From assembly GCF_030296935.1 (NCBI RefSeq), contig NZ_AP028032.1, positions 558,001 to 622,000 of the forward strand: a stretch of DNA of 64,000 nucleotides, given 5' to 3'. The notes below the pieces were generated by a model. That model did no database searches and was not told where the DNA came from. It worked only from the letters and a program-made list of their open reading frames with translations. A program made the translations under genes and the position numbers. Within the stretch, counting starts at the first letter, position 1; every line of letters starts with the position of its first letter. Of the stretch, positions 18,553 through 28,944 are shown in pieces. This stretch comes from Coprobacter fastidiosus (GTDB lineage Bacteria > Bacteroidota > Bacteroidia > Bacteroidales > Coprobacteraceae).

Positions 18553-19389
18553 CTACTTTTCATTCAGTCTTATTCCATTCTCAAGAATCAGAATCAATCT
18601 TTGCTTGTATAATGCACCTATCGCTTTTTTGAAATTTTTCTTGCTACAAGAAAAGTGCTCGGCAATCTGCTCGGCAGAAGATTTATCAGAAAGAGGCATA
18701 TAACCTTCATTTTCGTATAAAGATCGAAGAATTTCAGAAGATAACGTATCTATCTTTTCATATCCTACCGGTTGTAAAACAACATCGATTTTTTCATCTT
18801 TACGGATATGTTTTATATACCCTTTTATATGATCTCCCTTTTCTATATTGCAAAATATCTCATTGTAATAAACCATGCCCCAATGCGTATTATTGATAAT
18901 AACCTTATATCCTATCTCGGTTTCTTGTACTACCAATAAATCAACTTCCTGATTTATTTCATAATCGATCGGAAGATTATTCAAAAATTTATTCAGTTTA
19001 GCTGAAGCAACGATACGTCCACTCTCATGATCAAGATAAGCATAAACAGTATAATAATATCCCTGTTTCATATCGACTCGTTGTTCACGGAAAGGAACTA
19101 ACAGATCTTTCATTAACCCCCAATCCAAAAATGCACCGACCCTATTTGTCGATTTCACTTTTAAATATGCAAACTCTCCAACTTGAATATAAGGTTTTTC
19201 TGTAGTAGCAATAATTCGATCTTCTGAATCAAAATAGATAAAAACATCTATTATGTCTCCTATACGACAATTTTCAGGTATATATCGAGCAGGAAGTAAT
19301 ATCTCGCCTTTATCTTCTCCATCTAAATACACACCGAAATCTACTGTTTTTATAACCTTTAAGGCATTATACCTTCCTACTTTTACCAT
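18553..19389 (-). CDS. CvfB-like S1 RNA-binding protein
   Basis: A 278-residue protein with several S1-type beta-barrel domains and a C-terminal winged-helix segment (SDKSSAEQIAEHFSCSKKNFKKAIGALYKQ), the layout of the CvfB/YitL family. In Firmicutes these bind RNA and affect virulence-gene expression; the role here is unknown. I start it at the ATG at 19389 (MVKVGRYNALKV). The frame extends 35 codons further, but that part crosses a promoter box and is not conserved-looking. Confidence 0.85.
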   Translation of the reverse strand: MVKVGRYNALKVIKTVDFGVYLDGEDKGEILLPARYIPENCRIGDIIDVFIYFDSEDRIIATTEKPYIQVGEFAYLKVKSTNRVGAFLDWGLMKDLLVPFREQRVDMKQGYYYTVYAYLDHESGRIVASAKLNKFLNNLPIDYEINQEVDLLVVQETEIGYKVIINNTHWGMVYYNEIFCNIEKGDHIKGYIKHIRKDEKIDVVLQPVGYEKIDTLSSEILRSLYENEGYMPLSDKSSAEQIAEHFSCSKKNFKKAIGALYKQRLILILENGIRLNEK

Positions 19390-19407
19390 AATTTGTTTCT
19401 TTTGGAA

Positions 19408-19415
19408 CAAAAGTA
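19408..19415 (-). promoter_or_regulatory. -7 box that fixes the cvfB-like start
   Basis: Minus-strand TACTTTTG, an exact TAnnTTTG match, 19 bases upstream of the ATG at 19389. It argues against starts further upstream in the same frame. Confidence 0.6.
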
Positions 19416-19542
19416 AATAAACTTCAGATATTATAAAAGCTCCTTCATAGGAATATGGAGAATATATTTTTATGAAGTTTTTCAGAATCATCAAATTTTT
19501 CTAAAATCACGCCGTACAATATGATCTTTCAGCATTTATTTT

Positions 19543-19550
19543 TACTTTTG
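19543..19550 (+). promoter_or_regulatory. -7 box of the alpha-galactosidase gene
   Basis: TACTTTTG matches TAnnTTTG, 26 bases before the ATG at 19577; no clear -33 box. Confidence 0.55.
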
Positions 19551-19576
19551 TATATAAACCTTAAATATTTAGTAAG

Positions 19577-21172
19577 ATGAAGAATGCACAATACTTATTC
19601 ATCATAGTTTTATGCTATGTTGCAATGACAGGTAAAGCTCAAAATAATAGATTTACACCTCCTATTATGGGATGGAGTTCTTGGAATACTTATCGTATAA
19701 ACATCAATGAACAACTTATAAAAAAACAAGCTGATGCAATTATTGATAGAGGTCTGAAAACCGTTGGATATCGATATATAAATATCGATGACGGTTTTTT
19801 CGGATGGCGTGATGAATCGGGAATACTTCATACTCATCCCAAGCGTTTTCCCAACGGATTGGAAAACATCGTTAAATATATACATGATAAAGGTCTAAAA
19901 GCTGGCATTTATTCTGATGCAGGAAGTAATACTTGCGGTTCGATTTGGGACAACGATCCAAATGGAATAGGAGTCGGGCTATATGGGCACGAGAAACAAG
20001 ATGCAGACCTCTTTTTTAACAAATGGGGGGTTGATTTTATCAAAATAGACTATTGTGGTGCCGGACAGGAATTAGCATTAGATGAACAAAAGAGATATAC
20101 TGAAATTTATCGAGCTTTCAATGATGTTTGTAACCATAAAATATCATTGAATATTTGCCGTTGGGCTTTCCCCGGCACATGGGCTGAAGATATCGCAACT
20201 TCATGGAGAATAAGTGCCGATATTACTCCAGAGTGGGCATCTATCAAACATATAATAAATAAGAACCTTTATTTATCAGCCTATGCACGAAATGGTCATT
20301 ATAATGATATGGATATGCTGGAAATAGGAAGAGGTCTAAAACCTGAAGAGGAAGAAGTTCATTTCGGTATGTGGTGTATCATGAGTTCGCCCTTACTTAT
20401 CGGTTGCGATTTAACTACTATTCCGGATAAATCTTTAGAATTACTGAAAAACAAAGAACTAATAGCTATCAATCAAGATTCGTTAGGTCTTCAAGCTTAT
20501 GTAGTTCAACACGAAAAAAATGGATATGTATTAGTCAAAGATATTGAACAAAAACGAGGTAAAGCCAGAGCTATGGCTTTATATAATCCATCAGACTCGA
20601 TTTGTTCGTTTTCTGTACCCACTGCATGTTTGGAGTTAGGTGGAACAATAAAAGTCCGAGATTTAATAGAACATAAGACTATTGATACAAATAAAGAATA
20701 TTTAGAATATGAGTTACCTCCTCATAGTGCAAAATTTTTTCGTATAGAGGCGGAAAAGCGTCTGGAATCATCGCTTTACGAAGCTGAATGGGCTTATCTT
20801 CCATGTTATGATGATCTGGGTACTCGTTCTAAAAGTATCCGCTATGCTCCATGTGAAAAGGCATCCGGAAAAATGACCGTTAGCTTTATTGGCGGGAGCT
20901 CTGAAAATTATGCTGAATGGGATAATGTTTACAGTAAAAAAGGGGGTGCATATGAAATGAAGATTTTTTATTTGCCTGAAAAGAACCGCAAATTAGAAGT
21001 CAATATAAACGGAAAGTCTTATTTCTTTAAAAATTTAGAAACCGATAGCTCAAAGGGAATTATGACTATTACTCTTTCTGTACAATTAAATCGTGGGGAA
21101 AATACAATTCGCATAGGCAGTCCCTATTGCTGGGCTCCAGATATAGACTGTTTTACATTAAAAAGACGATAA
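19577..21172 (+). CDS. Exported GH27 alpha-galactosidase with C-terminal carbohydrate-binding-like domain
   Basis: A 531-residue glycoside hydrolase family 27 enzyme. The signal peptide MKNAQYLFIIVLCYVAMTGKAQ points to export. MGWSSWNTY, the DDGFFGWRD region, DFIKIDYCG (nucleophile about D158) and SWRISADI (acid/base about D214) are the expected GH27 landmarks. Residues from about 390 form a beta-rich module (YEAEWAYLPCYDD...) resembling CBM35/CBM6. It should release terminal alpha-galactose, or alpha-N-acetylgalactosamine, from dietary or host glycans. No SusC/SusD pair is adjacent, so it is not part of an obvious utilisation locus. Confidence 0.9.
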   Translation: MKNAQYLFIIVLCYVAMTGKAQNNRFTPPIMGWSSWNTYRININEQLIKKQADAIIDRGLKTVGYRYINIDDGFFGWRDESGILHTHPKRFPNGLENIVKYIHDKGLKAGIYSDAGSNTCGSIWDNDPNGIGVGLYGHEKQDADLFFNKWGVDFIKIDYCGAGQELALDEQKRYTEIYRAFNDVCNHKISLNICRWAFPGTWAEDIATSWRISADITPEWASIKHIINKNLYLSAYARNGHYNDMDMLEIGRGLKPEEEEVHFGMWCIMSSPLLIGCDLTTIPDKSLELLKNKELIAINQDSLGLQAYVVQHEKNGYVLVKDIEQKRGKARAMALYNPSDSICSFSVPTACLELGGTIKVRDLIEHKTIDTNKEYLEYELPPHSAKFFRIEAEKRLESSLYEAEWAYLPCYDDLGTRSKSIRYAPCEKASGKMTVSFIGGSSENYAEWDNVYSKKGGAYEMKIFYLPEKNRKLEVNINGKSYFFKNLETDSSKGIMTITLSVQLNRGENTIRIGSPYCWAPDIDCFTLKRR

Positions 21173-21209
21173 TTCACCGTTTCTGATTTCAGCAAATGAA
21201 AGAATAACT

Positions 21210-21217
21210 TACCTTTG
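21210..21217 (+). promoter_or_regulatory. -7 box that fixes the start of the flavodoxin/ferredoxin gene
   Basis: TACCTTTG, an exact match, 21 bases before the ATG at 21238. An upstream GTG in frame overlaps this box and is therefore unlikely to be translated. Confidence 0.6.
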
Positions 21218-21237
21218 TGATCACAAAAATTTTCAAT

Positions 21238-22002
21238 ATGATATTTTATTTTTCGGGAACGGGAAATTCTGAATGGGTTGCAAAAGAAGTAGCAAAAGCA
21301 CAAAATGAAACAATATGTTTTATTCCCGAAGTTATGCAAAAAAAAGAATTTTATTATCGAGTCTCGGAAAAAGAAAAAATAGGGTTCGTATTTCCCATAT
21401 ATTCTTGGGGGCCGCCTAAACTCATTCTCGATTTCATTAAGCTCATACAATTAGAAATAAAGTATAATAACTATGTTTTTTTTGTTTGTACTTGTGGTGA
21501 TGATATCGGGCTAAGCAAAAACATCTTTGTGAAAGCATTATTGGCCAAAGGAATTACTTGTAACAGTGGATTCTCTGTTATAATGCCAAATAATTATATA
21601 TTAATGAAAGGGTTTGATGTAGATTCTCCAGTTTTGACAGACAAAAAATTAAGAGAAGCTATACCCAGAATGGAACAGATAAATTCATGGATAAGTAATA
21701 ACAGATCAGGCTTATTCGATTGTAAACAAGGGCATTTCCCTATCTTTAAAACTCGAATTATATGGCCATTATTCAATAAATATCAAATATCGGATAAAGA
21801 TTTTTATGCCACAGACTTATGTAACGGTTGCAGGTTGTGTGAACAAAAATGCCCTGTTGGAAATATAAAAGTCGATAAAAAACCGAAGTGGCAGCACCAT
21901 TGTATTCTTTGTCTGGCATGTATTCACAGATGCCCGCAAACGGCAATTCAATATGGGAAGAAAACACAGAAAAAAGGCCGCTATTACAAAGGGAAAAAAT
22001 GA
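21238..22002 (+). CDS. EFR1-type flavodoxin/ferredoxin fusion protein
   Basis: A 254-residue redox protein. The N-terminus is flavodoxin-like (MIFYFSGTGNSEWVAKEVA, an FMN phosphate loop). The C-terminus has two 4Fe-4S motifs, CNGCRLCEQKCP and CILCLACIHRCP. This is the layout of the family annotated as EFR1 ferredoxins. It should carry electrons in the cytoplasm; the partner is unknown. It stands alone with its own promoter box. Confidence 0.87.
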   Translation: MIFYFSGTGNSEWVAKEVAKAQNETICFIPEVMQKKEFYYRVSEKEKIGFVFPIYSWGPPKLILDFIKLIQLEIKYNNYVFFVCTCGDDIGLSKNIFVKALLAKGITCNSGFSVIMPNNYILMKGFDVDSPVLTDKKLREAIPRMEQINSWISNNRSGLFDCKQGHFPIFKTRIIWPLFNKYQISDKDFYATDLCNGCRLCEQKCPVGNIKVDKKPKWQHHCILCLACIHRCPQTAIQYGKKTQKKGRYYKGKK

Positions 22003-22087
22003 ACTAATAACGAAATTAAACGGTTTTTCTTTATAGCGTAGGCACAAAACTTTTTATTTCAAACAAAATATAAATCAGAAGTTTTTA

Positions 22088-22095
22088 TATATTTG
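22088..22095 (+). promoter_or_regulatory. Putative -7 box of the DUF3298-type lipoprotein gene
   Basis: TATATTTG matches TAnnTTTG, 27 bases before the ATG at 22123. Confidence 0.45.
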
Positions 22096-22122
22096 TAAAT
22101 ATGTCAACTAAATCATCCAAAT

Positions 22123-23007
22123 ATGAAAAATAGATTTATTCTTTTATCCGGATTCTGCCTTCTCCTTTTATGTATAAACTCTTGTAAGCAGAAAAAAAAT
22201 CATCCAGACAAAACAGATTCGGATCAGCAAACAGAATTGACCGATACCGCTATTTCTATAGAGGAAATAGATACGTTGTCTTTTGCTCTTTATGAAAACG
22301 AGAAAAAATATCATATCAATAATGACACGGCAATGCCGGCCTGCACGTTTTCTATCGACATGATTTATCCGGATAATTATCCTAACAATATAAAATTAAA
22401 ACAGATACAAAAATATTTTGTGAAGAGTATTTTCGGAGAAGAATATGAGAGTTTCGCTCCTAAATTAGCTGCAGAAAAATACATGCAGAATTATATAGAC
22501 ACTTATAAAAAAGATATGTCTCAATATAGCCATTCTAAAAAAGACATCGGTGTATGGATGAATTATGAATTATCTGTAGGTAGCCGCTCTCTTTATAATA
22601 ATCACGATATATGGAGCTACGAATTATCGACTTATATGTTTACCGGTGGGGCACACGGCATTTATACAACTACATATCAAACCTTTGATTTACAAAAAGG
22701 AAAGAGCCTTCTTTTGAATGATCTTATTAGTGAAAAAAATAGAGCAACAATAGATGAGTTATTACGAAAACAATTGGCAATCGATCTTAAATTAACAAAT
22801 ATCAATGAATTAAGCAAGAAAGATTATAGTCCTGAAAACATTGTCGCTACCGATAATTTCTATGCGGGAAAAAATGGAATCACGTGGTTATATAATCCGT
22901 ATGATATCGCACCTTATTATTTAGGTCAAACACGAATTACCCTACCATACTCCGTATTGCGTCCTTACCTTTTACCAGAATGTCCCGTGAAACGTATTTT
23001 TGAATAA
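22123..23007 (+). CDS. Lipoprotein with DUF4163/DUF3298 (RsiV-like) domains
   Basis: A 294-residue lipoprotein: signal segment ending LLLLCINSCKQ, lipidated Cys at about residue 21. The body matches the pair of domains known as DUF4163 and DUF3298, including TGGAHGIYTTTYQTFDLQKGKSLLLNDLI. In Firmicutes, RsiV with this fold binds lysozyme; in Bacteroidota the role of these lipoproteins is unknown to me. It is monocistronic and ends at a strong terminator. Confidence 0.82.
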   Translation: MKNRFILLSGFCLLLLCINSCKQKKNHPDKTDSDQQTELTDTAISIEEIDTLSFALYENEKKYHINNDTAMPACTFSIDMIYPDNYPNNIKLKQIQKYFVKSIFGEEYESFAPKLAAEKYMQNYIDTYKKDMSQYSHSKKDIGVWMNYELSVGSRSLYNNHDIWSYELSTYMFTGGAHGIYTTTYQTFDLQKGKSLLLNDLISEKNRATIDELLRKQLAIDLKLTNINELSKKDYSPENIVATDNFYAGKNGITWLYNPYDIAPYYLGQTRITLPYSVLRPYLLPECPVKRIFE

Positions 23008-23041
23008 CACAGTCTTCACAATAATTATTTTATGAAGCAAT

Positions 23042-23083
23042 AAAAAACGCCAATGATTTATTAAAAAATTATTGGCGTTTTTT
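23042..23083. terminator. Bidirectional terminator
   Basis: An 18-bp stem (one G-U), AAAAAACGCCAATGATTT with its complement, carrying an A-run and a T-run. It lies between the converging lipoprotein gene and valS. Confidence 0.88.
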
Positions 23084-23114
23084 ATATAATCAATTATATA
23101 AGTATTAGACCTCT

Positions 23115-25736
23115 TTATTTCTTCAGTGCGGCAATACTTTCCTCTAAAGATTTTATTTTACTTTCTGCATCGGACTGTTTTTTCCGCTCCATTTCAACAA
23201 CCTGTGCCGGAGCATTATTCACAAAACGCTCGTTACTTAATTTAGCAATGACCGATTTTAGAAAACCTCGTAAATATTTCAGTTCCTCTTCTTGCTTTTT
23301 CAATTCGGCTTCTACATCGATATTATTTCCTAACGGAACGGCATACTCGGTTGTGCCCACCAAAAATGAAGCTGCTGTAGCATCTTTTTCATTAACCGAC
23401 AAAATAGCCGACAAATTAGCAAGTTTAGAAATTACCGCATCATTCCCCGAATTGTGCTGTCCGATAACTTGTAATTCTAACGTATCCTTATTCGGGATAT
23501 TCTTTTGAAGACGAATCGAACGCACTCCTGAAATAATCTCTTTTGCCGTCTCGATTTGTGCCAATAGAGCTTCATCATAAGTCTCTACTCCCGGTAATTG
23601 AGCGATCATGATACTTTCCCCCTCTTTACGGTCACAGATGTGCTGCCAAAGTTCTTCCGTAATAAAAGGCATAAACGGATGCAGAAGTTTCAATAGATCA
23701 TCAAAAAACGACAAAGTCTTTTCGTATGTCGTAGCATCTATCGGCTGTTGATATCCGGGTTTGATCATCTCCAAATACCATGAAGAAAATTCATCCCAAA
23801 ACAATTTATATACCACCATCAACGCTTCCGAAAGACGATATTTAGAGAACAAGTCTGCAATCTCGATACTTGCTTTTTTCAGCATAGCATCAAACCACCT
23901 TACTGCAATCTTGGCTGATTCAGGCTGATCTATAGACGAATCTACCGACCATCCTTTTACCAACCGAAATGCGTTCCATATCTTATTATTGAAATTACGT
24001 CCTTGTTCACACAATGTATCATCAAATAAAATATCATTTCCGGCCGGAGCAGAAAGCATCATTCCCATACGAACCCCGTCAGCCCCGTACCTATCGATCA
24101 ATTCTAACGGATCGGGGGAATTACCTAACGACTTAGACATTTTACGGCCTAATTTATCACGGACAATTCCGGTAAAATAGACATTCTTAAACGGCATCTC
24201 TTTCTGATATTCATAGCCGGCGATAATCATACGGGCTACCCAAAAGAAAATAATATCGGGAGCTGTAACCAAGTCACTGGTTGGATAATAGTAATTCAGT
24301 TCTTCATTTCCAGGATGATTAATACCGTCGAACAGCGATATAGGCCACAACCAAGAAGAAAACCATGTATCGAGACAATCTTCATCTTGTCGTAAATCTT
24401 CCGTTTGTAAGGTAGAATTACCCGTCTTATTACGAGCCAGTTCCAAAGCTTCCTCTTTAGTTGCCGCTACGACATACCCACCTTCGGGAAGATAATATGC
24501 AGGGATTTGATGTCCCCACCAAAGCTGACGGGAAATACACCAGTCCTTAACATTTTCCATCCAATAGCGGTATGTATTTTTGTATTTTGCCGGATAAAAC
24601 TTTATATCGTCATTCATTACAGCCTCTAACGCCGGTTTAGCAAGATCGGTCATTTTTAAAAACCATTGCATAGAAAGTTTAGGCTCTATCACAACATTCG
24701 TACGTTCCGAATGCCCGACTTTATTAGTATAAGCCTCCGTTTTTTCCAACAGGCCCGCAGCTTCCAGATCTTTTTCTATTTGAACACGGACATCGAATCT
24801 GTCCATACCGACATACATTCCGGCAGCATCGCTTATCGTACCGTTATCGTTAAAAATATCGATACTCGGCAGATTATACTTTTCGCCCAGCATATAGTCG
24901 TTAACATCATGTGCCGGAGTGACTTTCAGGCAACCCGTACCGAATTCGATATCGACATAATCATCTTCGATGACCGGAATTACCCGGTTTACCAACGGAA
25001 CAATAACTTTCTTCCCTTTTAAATGCTGATTTTTGGGATCATTCGGATTGATACACATAGCCGTATCTCCCATAATCGTCTCAGGGCGGGTCGTTGCGAC
25101 TACGGCATATCCGTCCTCACCCTCAATCTTATAACGCAAATAATACAACTTTCCGTGTTCTTCTTTATAAACGACTTCTTCATCGGATAGAGCAGTCAAA
25201 GCTTTCGGATCCCAATTTACCATACGGACACCCCGATAGATAAGTCCTTTATTATATAAATCGACAAAAACTTTCAAGACACTTTCGCTACGAAGCTCAT
25301 CCATAGTAAAAGCCGTTCTGTCCCAATCACAAGAAGCCCCTAACTTGCGGAGTTGCTGCAAGATAATTCCTCCGTGAGTTTCTGTCCATTCCCATGCATG
25401 TTTCAGAAATTCTTCTCGTGTAAGATCGGTTTTCTTAATTCCCTGAGCTGCCAATTTGTTCACGACCTTCGCTTCGGTTGCGATAGAAGCATGATCGGTA
25501 CCCGGAACCCAACAAGCATTCTTTCCGGTCATACGGGCACGACGAATCAAAATATCCTGAATCGTATTATTCAGCATGTGCCCCATGTGCAACACACCCG
25601 TAACATTTGGCGGAGGTATGACTATCGTATAAGGTTCACGGCCATCGGGTTTCGACTTGAAATATCCGTTTTTAAGCCAATACTCATACCACTTTTCTTC
25701 AACTTCGGCAGGATTGTACTTCGTTGCAATTTCCAT
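23115..25736 (-). CDS. valS: Valyl-tRNA synthetase
   Basis: An 873-residue class I aminoacyl-tRNA synthetase charging tRNA-Val. The HIGH-type motif is HMGHM (in [14 protein letters not shown], about residue 50) and the KMSKS motif lies at about 532 ([10 protein letters not shown]). A large CP1 editing domain lies between them, an anticodon-binding domain follows, and the last ~65 residues form the coiled-coil arm typical of ValRS. Length and motifs are complete. Confidence 0.97.
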   Translation of the reverse strand: MEIATKYNPAEVEEKWYEYWLKNGYFKSKPDGREPYTIVIPPPNVTGVLHMGHMLNNTIQDILIRRARMTGKNACWVPGTDHASIATEAKVVNKLAAQGIKKTDLTREEFLKHAWEWTETHGGIILQQLRKLGASCDWDRTAFTMDELRSESVLKVFVDLYNKGLIYRGVRMVNWDPKALTALSDEEVVYKEEHGKLYYLRYKIEGEDGYAVVATTRPETIMGDTAMCINPNDPKNQHLKGKKVIVPLVNRVIPVIEDDYVDIEFGTGCLKVTPAHDVNDYMLGEKYNLPSIDIFNDNGTISDAAGMYVGMDRFDVRVQIEKDLEAAGLLEKTEAYTNKVGHSERTNVVIEPKLSMQWFLKMTDLAKPALEAVMNDDIKFYPAKYKNTYRYWMENVKDWCISRQLWWGHQIPAYYLPEGGYVVAATKEEALELARNKTGNSTLQTEDLRQDEDCLDTWFSSWLWPISLFDGINHPGNEELNYYYPTSDLVTAPDIIFFWVARMIIAGYEYQKEMPFKNVYFTGIVRDKLGRKMSKSLGNSPDPLELIDRYGADGVRMGMMLSAPAGNDILFDDTLCEQGRNFNNKIWNAFRLVKGWSVDSSIDQPESAKIAVRWFDAMLKKASIEIADLFSKYRLSEALMVVYKLFWDEFSSWYLEMIKPGYQQPIDATTYEKTLSFFDDLLKLLHPFMPFITEELWQHICDRKEGESIMIAQLPGVETYDEALLAQIETAKEIISGVRSIRLQKNIPNKDTLELQVIGQHNSGNDAVISKLANLSAILSVNEKDATAASFLVGTTEYAVPLGNNIDVEAELKKQEEELKYLRGFLKSVIAKLSNERFVNNAPAQVVEMERKKQSDAESKIKSLEESIAALKK

Positions 25737-25807
25737 TCTATTTCGTAATTTCTTGTTTTTTTATTTTTATACAGAACAAAAGAGACAAAAATCTCCAAAA
25801 TGCGACA

Positions 25808-25815
25808 CAAAAGTA
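25808..25815 (-). promoter_or_regulatory. Putative -7 box of valS
   Basis: Minus-strand TACTTTTG, 72 bases upstream of the valS ATG. The spacer also carries several AGAGACAAAA-like direct repeats (25780-25850) of unknown meaning. Confidence 0.45.
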
Positions 25816-25869
25816 CAAAATATTCGAGACAGAAAGAGACAAAAGAGCAAATTTCACAAGAAGTTTTTC

Positions 25870-25877
25870 TATTTTTG
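25870..25877 (+). promoter_or_regulatory. -7 box that fixes the start of the digH-like gene
   Basis: TATTTTTG, an exact TAnnTTTG match, 25 bases before the ATG at 25902. The frame extends upstream to 25800 but would cross this box and lose the signal peptide position. Confidence 0.55.
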
Positions 25878-25901
25878 TCGAACATTAATAAGATACTCAC
25901 T

Positions 25902-27398
25902 ATGAAATCTCGGTTCTACTTTATCACATTAGCAATTTTACTATTTGCTTTTCCATTAAAAAGCCAACAGTCTCCCAAACGGGAATTCCGGGGTGCATGG
26001 ATACAAACTGTTCATCAGTCTCAATACCAAAACATGGATAAAGCTACCATGCAGACATATCTTACAGCAATGCTTGACGGCTTGCAACAAATGGGTATAA
26101 ATGCCGTCATTTTTCAAGTAAGACCTCAAGCAGACGCGTTTTATCAATCATCGTTAGAGCCATGGAGTCGTTTTTTTACCGGGACACAAGGCATAGCACC
26201 GACTCCGGTATGGGATCCGATGCAATATCTCATCGAAGCTTGTCATGAACGGAATATGGAATTTCACGCATGGCTCAATCCGTATCGCGTAAAAAGTAAT
26301 CTAAACGAACAATTAGCGCCCGGACACATTTATCATAAACACCCCGAATGGTTCGTAACTTATGGTAATCAGCTTTATTTCGATCCGGGATTGCCCGAAT
26401 CCCGTAAATTTATCTGTCAAGTAGTAGATGATATCGTATCTCGTTATGATATAGATGCAATACACATGGATGATTACTTCTACCCCTATCCCATTGCAGG
26501 AAAAGAATTTCCCGACCAAAAGAGTTTCGCTCGATACGGAAACGGACTGAGCCTATCTGATTGGCGTCGGAATAACGTAAATTTTTTGATTCAAGAACTT
26601 CATCAGACCATTTCGCAACGGAAACCTTGGGTCCGGTTCGGAATCAGTCCGTTCGGAATATATCGAAATAAAAAAAATGACACGAACGGTAGCGATACGA
26701 ACGGTTTACAAAATTATGACGACTTGTATGCGGATGTACTGATGTGGACTCGTAACGGATGGGTCGATTATATGATGCCTCAATTATACTGGGAAATAGG
26801 ACATAAAGCAGCTTGTTACGAAACCCTTATTTATTGGTGGAATCGTCATAGTAACGGACGGCATCTCTATATCGGACAAGACGTAAAACGAACGATGAAC
26901 GCAGCGGACGTAAATCCGAAATATTCGCAACTAAATCATAAAATACAATTGAGCCGTTATCTGGACAACATCTCCGGTAATTGTTTCTGGCCGGCGCATC
27001 CTCTGTTAGAAAATTACGGAAATGTAGGCAACGCCCTGAAATACGACCACTTCGCTTTTCCCGCAATAATACCGGCATACACATTTATCGATGATAAATG
27101 TCCGGCAGAAGTGAAAAGCTTGAAAGCCCGTTGGATACCGCAAGGCTATGTCTTGGAATGGAAACGTAAAAACACAAAAGATGAAATGCAGAAGCAGGTT
27201 TATTTCTGTATCTACCGATTCGCTGAAGGTGAACCTATTGATTTGTCGAACGGAAAAAATCTTGTTACGACAACACGAGAAACCGGATATTTACTACCCT
27301 ATCAAAAAGGAACAGAAAAATATACTTACGTTATAACCGCAGTAGACAGAATGCACAATGAAAGTAAAAAGGGCAAAAAAGTAACCGTAAAATTATAA
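25902..27398 (+). CDS. Exported glycosyl-hydrolase-like family 10 protein (DigH-like)
   Basis: A 498-residue exported protein. MKSRFYFITLAILLFAFPLKSQQ is a signal peptide. The body is the TIM-barrel family formerly called DUF187 (REFRGAWIQTVHQ, FQVRPQADAFY, FHAWLNPYRV, IHMDDYFYPYP), related to the peptidoglycan hydrolase DigH of E. coli, which cleaves denuded glycan strands. The C-terminal ~100 residues look like a fibronectin type III-like domain. A role in cell-wall glycan cleavage is plausible but inferred. Confidence 0.83.
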   Translation: MKSRFYFITLAILLFAFPLKSQQSPKREFRGAWIQTVHQSQYQNMDKATMQTYLTAMLDGLQQMGINAVIFQVRPQADAFYQSSLEPWSRFFTGTQGIAPTPVWDPMQYLIEACHERNMEFHAWLNPYRVKSNLNEQLAPGHIYHKHPEWFVTYGNQLYFDPGLPESRKFICQVVDDIVSRYDIDAIHMDDYFYPYPIAGKEFPDQKSFARYGNGLSLSDWRRNNVNFLIQELHQTISQRKPWVRFGISPFGIYRNKKNDTNGSDTNGLQNYDDLYADVLMWTRNGWVDYMMPQLYWEIGHKAACYETLIYWWNRHSNGRHLYIGQDVKRTMNAADVNPKYSQLNHKIQLSRYLDNISGNCFWPAHPLLENYGNVGNALKYDHFAFPAIIPAYTFIDDKCPAEVKSLKARWIPQGYVLEWKRKNTKDEMQKQVYFCIYRFAEGEPIDLSNGKNLVTTTRETGYLLPYQKGTEKYTYVITAVDRMHNESKKGKKVTVKL

Positions 27399-27406
27399 AA
27401 AACAAA

Positions 27407-27459
27407 GCTTGAAAAACAGGGCAGAGAAACTATATGTTTCCCTCCCCTGTTTTTCAAGC
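27407..27459. terminator. Long hairpin between converging genes
   Basis: GCTTGAAAAACAGGG (27407-27421) pairs perfectly with 27445-27459, with a second stem GAAAC/GTTTC inside. There is no T-run after it on the plus strand, so it may act by structure alone. Confidence 0.6.
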
Positions 27460-27471
27460 CTGCCTAATTTA

Positions 27472-28584
27472 TCAGTCGGCCTTAACCGATACAAGATCAA
27501 ACTGTTCCAGATATTGCCTCGATACCACTTCCCACAGATAACGGCGATTTGCAATTTCAGACATATCTTTTGCAGACTTCTCTAACAATGAAGCATTGTC
27601 GTTTCTTAAAAGAGCAATCAGTTGCTCTGCATCCCGAAAATAAAAAGCTTTATTTTCGGTCGTTTCTCGATTATATATGACATCATAAGCCAAAATCGGA
27701 CAATTAAAAAACATAGCCTCCACTAATGAAGGATTTGTACCTCCGGCACTATGTCCATGAATATAAAAGCGGCAATTATTCCTCAATACATACAAAACAT
27801 CAAGATCATAGACCGGATCGATCAATTGAATATTCCCGACCCCGCTATATTTTCGTTTCAGTTCTTGCCCGTATGCACTCTTATCCCAGTTACCGATAAA
27901 AACCAACACATCACCGCTTTTCGCAAAAGCTTCCAAAGTAATATGGCAATTGTTTTCCGGCTCGATACGGCACACCGTGAACGAATACTCTTTTCTTTTC
28001 AACCCATAAAGGTCCAATATCGCACGTTGTCTCTCCTCTCCGACCGACCGTTTCACATGATCCCCTCCGTAAGCGATCAATGCAGAATCTTTTCCGTAGA
28101 CATCAAGAACATAATCTTGAATACCTTTATTATCCGCAACGATCACATCCGCAAAACGAACAGCCATAGCCTCGGAAAATCTCAAAAACCAACGGGCAAA
28201 TCTTCCCCATTTCGCCCGTCGGTGCTCTAATCCGTCAATATTTATAACCAAGCGTTTTCGGCAAAACAAGCGAAATACCGGTAAAAATATACACCCCGAT
28301 ACACCTAATATGACAATCACGTCATATCCCCGCATCACTTTCAACAAAGACCAAATATCGTACGGAGTACTCTGGAAACCATTCGCATGTAACGGGACAT
28401 ATTTCAAAAAAGCACCTTTATAAGACAATAAACGCTCTTCTTTTTTAAAGTCTTTACTACTGCAAAATACCGTATATTGCACTTCAAGAGGACAATTTTT
28501 CCCAATGATGTTCTCTACCAAAGTCTCAAAACCGCCATATCTCGCGGGAACACCCTGAGTGCCCACGATTGCAACATTTTTCAT
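27472..28584 (-). CDS. Glycosyltransferase, DUF1972/GT4 type
   Basis: A 370-residue GT-B glycosyltransferase. The N-terminus MKNVAIVGTQGVPARYGGFETLVENI is the DUF1972 signature; the C-terminal half has the nucleotide-sugar region (HGHSAGGTNPSLVEAMFFNCP). Relatives add rhamnose or other sugars during surface polysaccharide assembly. It lies 360 bases downstream of the main capsule operon on the same strand, and its base composition is less AT-rich than the adjacent transferase block, so it may be a more stable end of the locus. Donor and acceptor are unknown. Confidence 0.85.
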   Translation of the reverse strand: MKNVAIVGTQGVPARYGGFETLVENIIGKNCPLEVQYTVFCSSKDFKKEERLLSYKGAFLKYVPLHANGFQSTPYDIWSLLKVMRGYDVIVILGVSGCIFLPVFRLFCRKRLVINIDGLEHRRAKWGRFARWFLRFSEAMAVRFADVIVADNKGIQDYVLDVYGKDSALIAYGGDHVKRSVGEERQRAILDLYGLKRKEYSFTVCRIEPENNCHITLEAFAKSGDVLVFIGNWDKSAYGQELKRKYSGVGNIQLIDPVYDLDVLYVLRNNCRFYIHGHSAGGTNPSLVEAMFFNCPILAYDVIYNRETTENKAFYFRDAEQLIALLRNDNASLLEKSAKDMSEIANRRYLWEVVSRQYLEQFDLVSVKAD

Positions 28585-28944
28585 AAAACGTAAAGTGTTG
28601 AAAATCTATAAGATTCTATTCTGTTTAAATTTTGAACAGCCTCTTTTTAAGAAGCTTTCGAGAATATTTTTTGTTCCGATAAGGAGTATGACAGAGTACA
28701 ATGACACGCAAGAAACGAAAAGCAAGTTCAAAAAAATAGCTCTAAATATTTTATTTTAAACAGGCTTTCAAGCGTATCCATTTTTCGGGGAATAATGGCA
28801 AGTTTCTCTTCACTGTTTCATACGTCAGTGTGGTAGGGTAATATGGTGATTCGGAGCATTTGATAACACTCTCAAAAAGACGTCAGAAACACGAGAATAA
28901 GACCTTGCCATACCCCGTATATAGAAAAAGTATCTGTAAAGAAA
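28585..28944. other. 360-bp spacer with open-frame fragments and an inverted repeat
   Basis: No intact gene. CTGTTTAAATTTTGAACAGC (28621-28640) faces TTTTAAACAGGCTTTC (28754-28769), part of a recurring family. On the minus strand 28751-28882 is open for 43 residues without a start codon (it ends EKWIRLKACLK), and a 28-codon ATG frame at 28825-28911 overlaps it in another frame. ATGGCAAG (28796-28803) and CTTGCCAT (28904-28911) form a further inverted pair. It looks like decayed or repeat DNA. Confidence 0.45.

Noticed and set aside
25779-25850. AGAGACAAAA repeats between valS and the digH-like gene as a T-box or riboswitch
   Set aside because: They are short direct repeats in an A-rich stretch with no supporting structure, and T-box leaders are not expected in this phylum.
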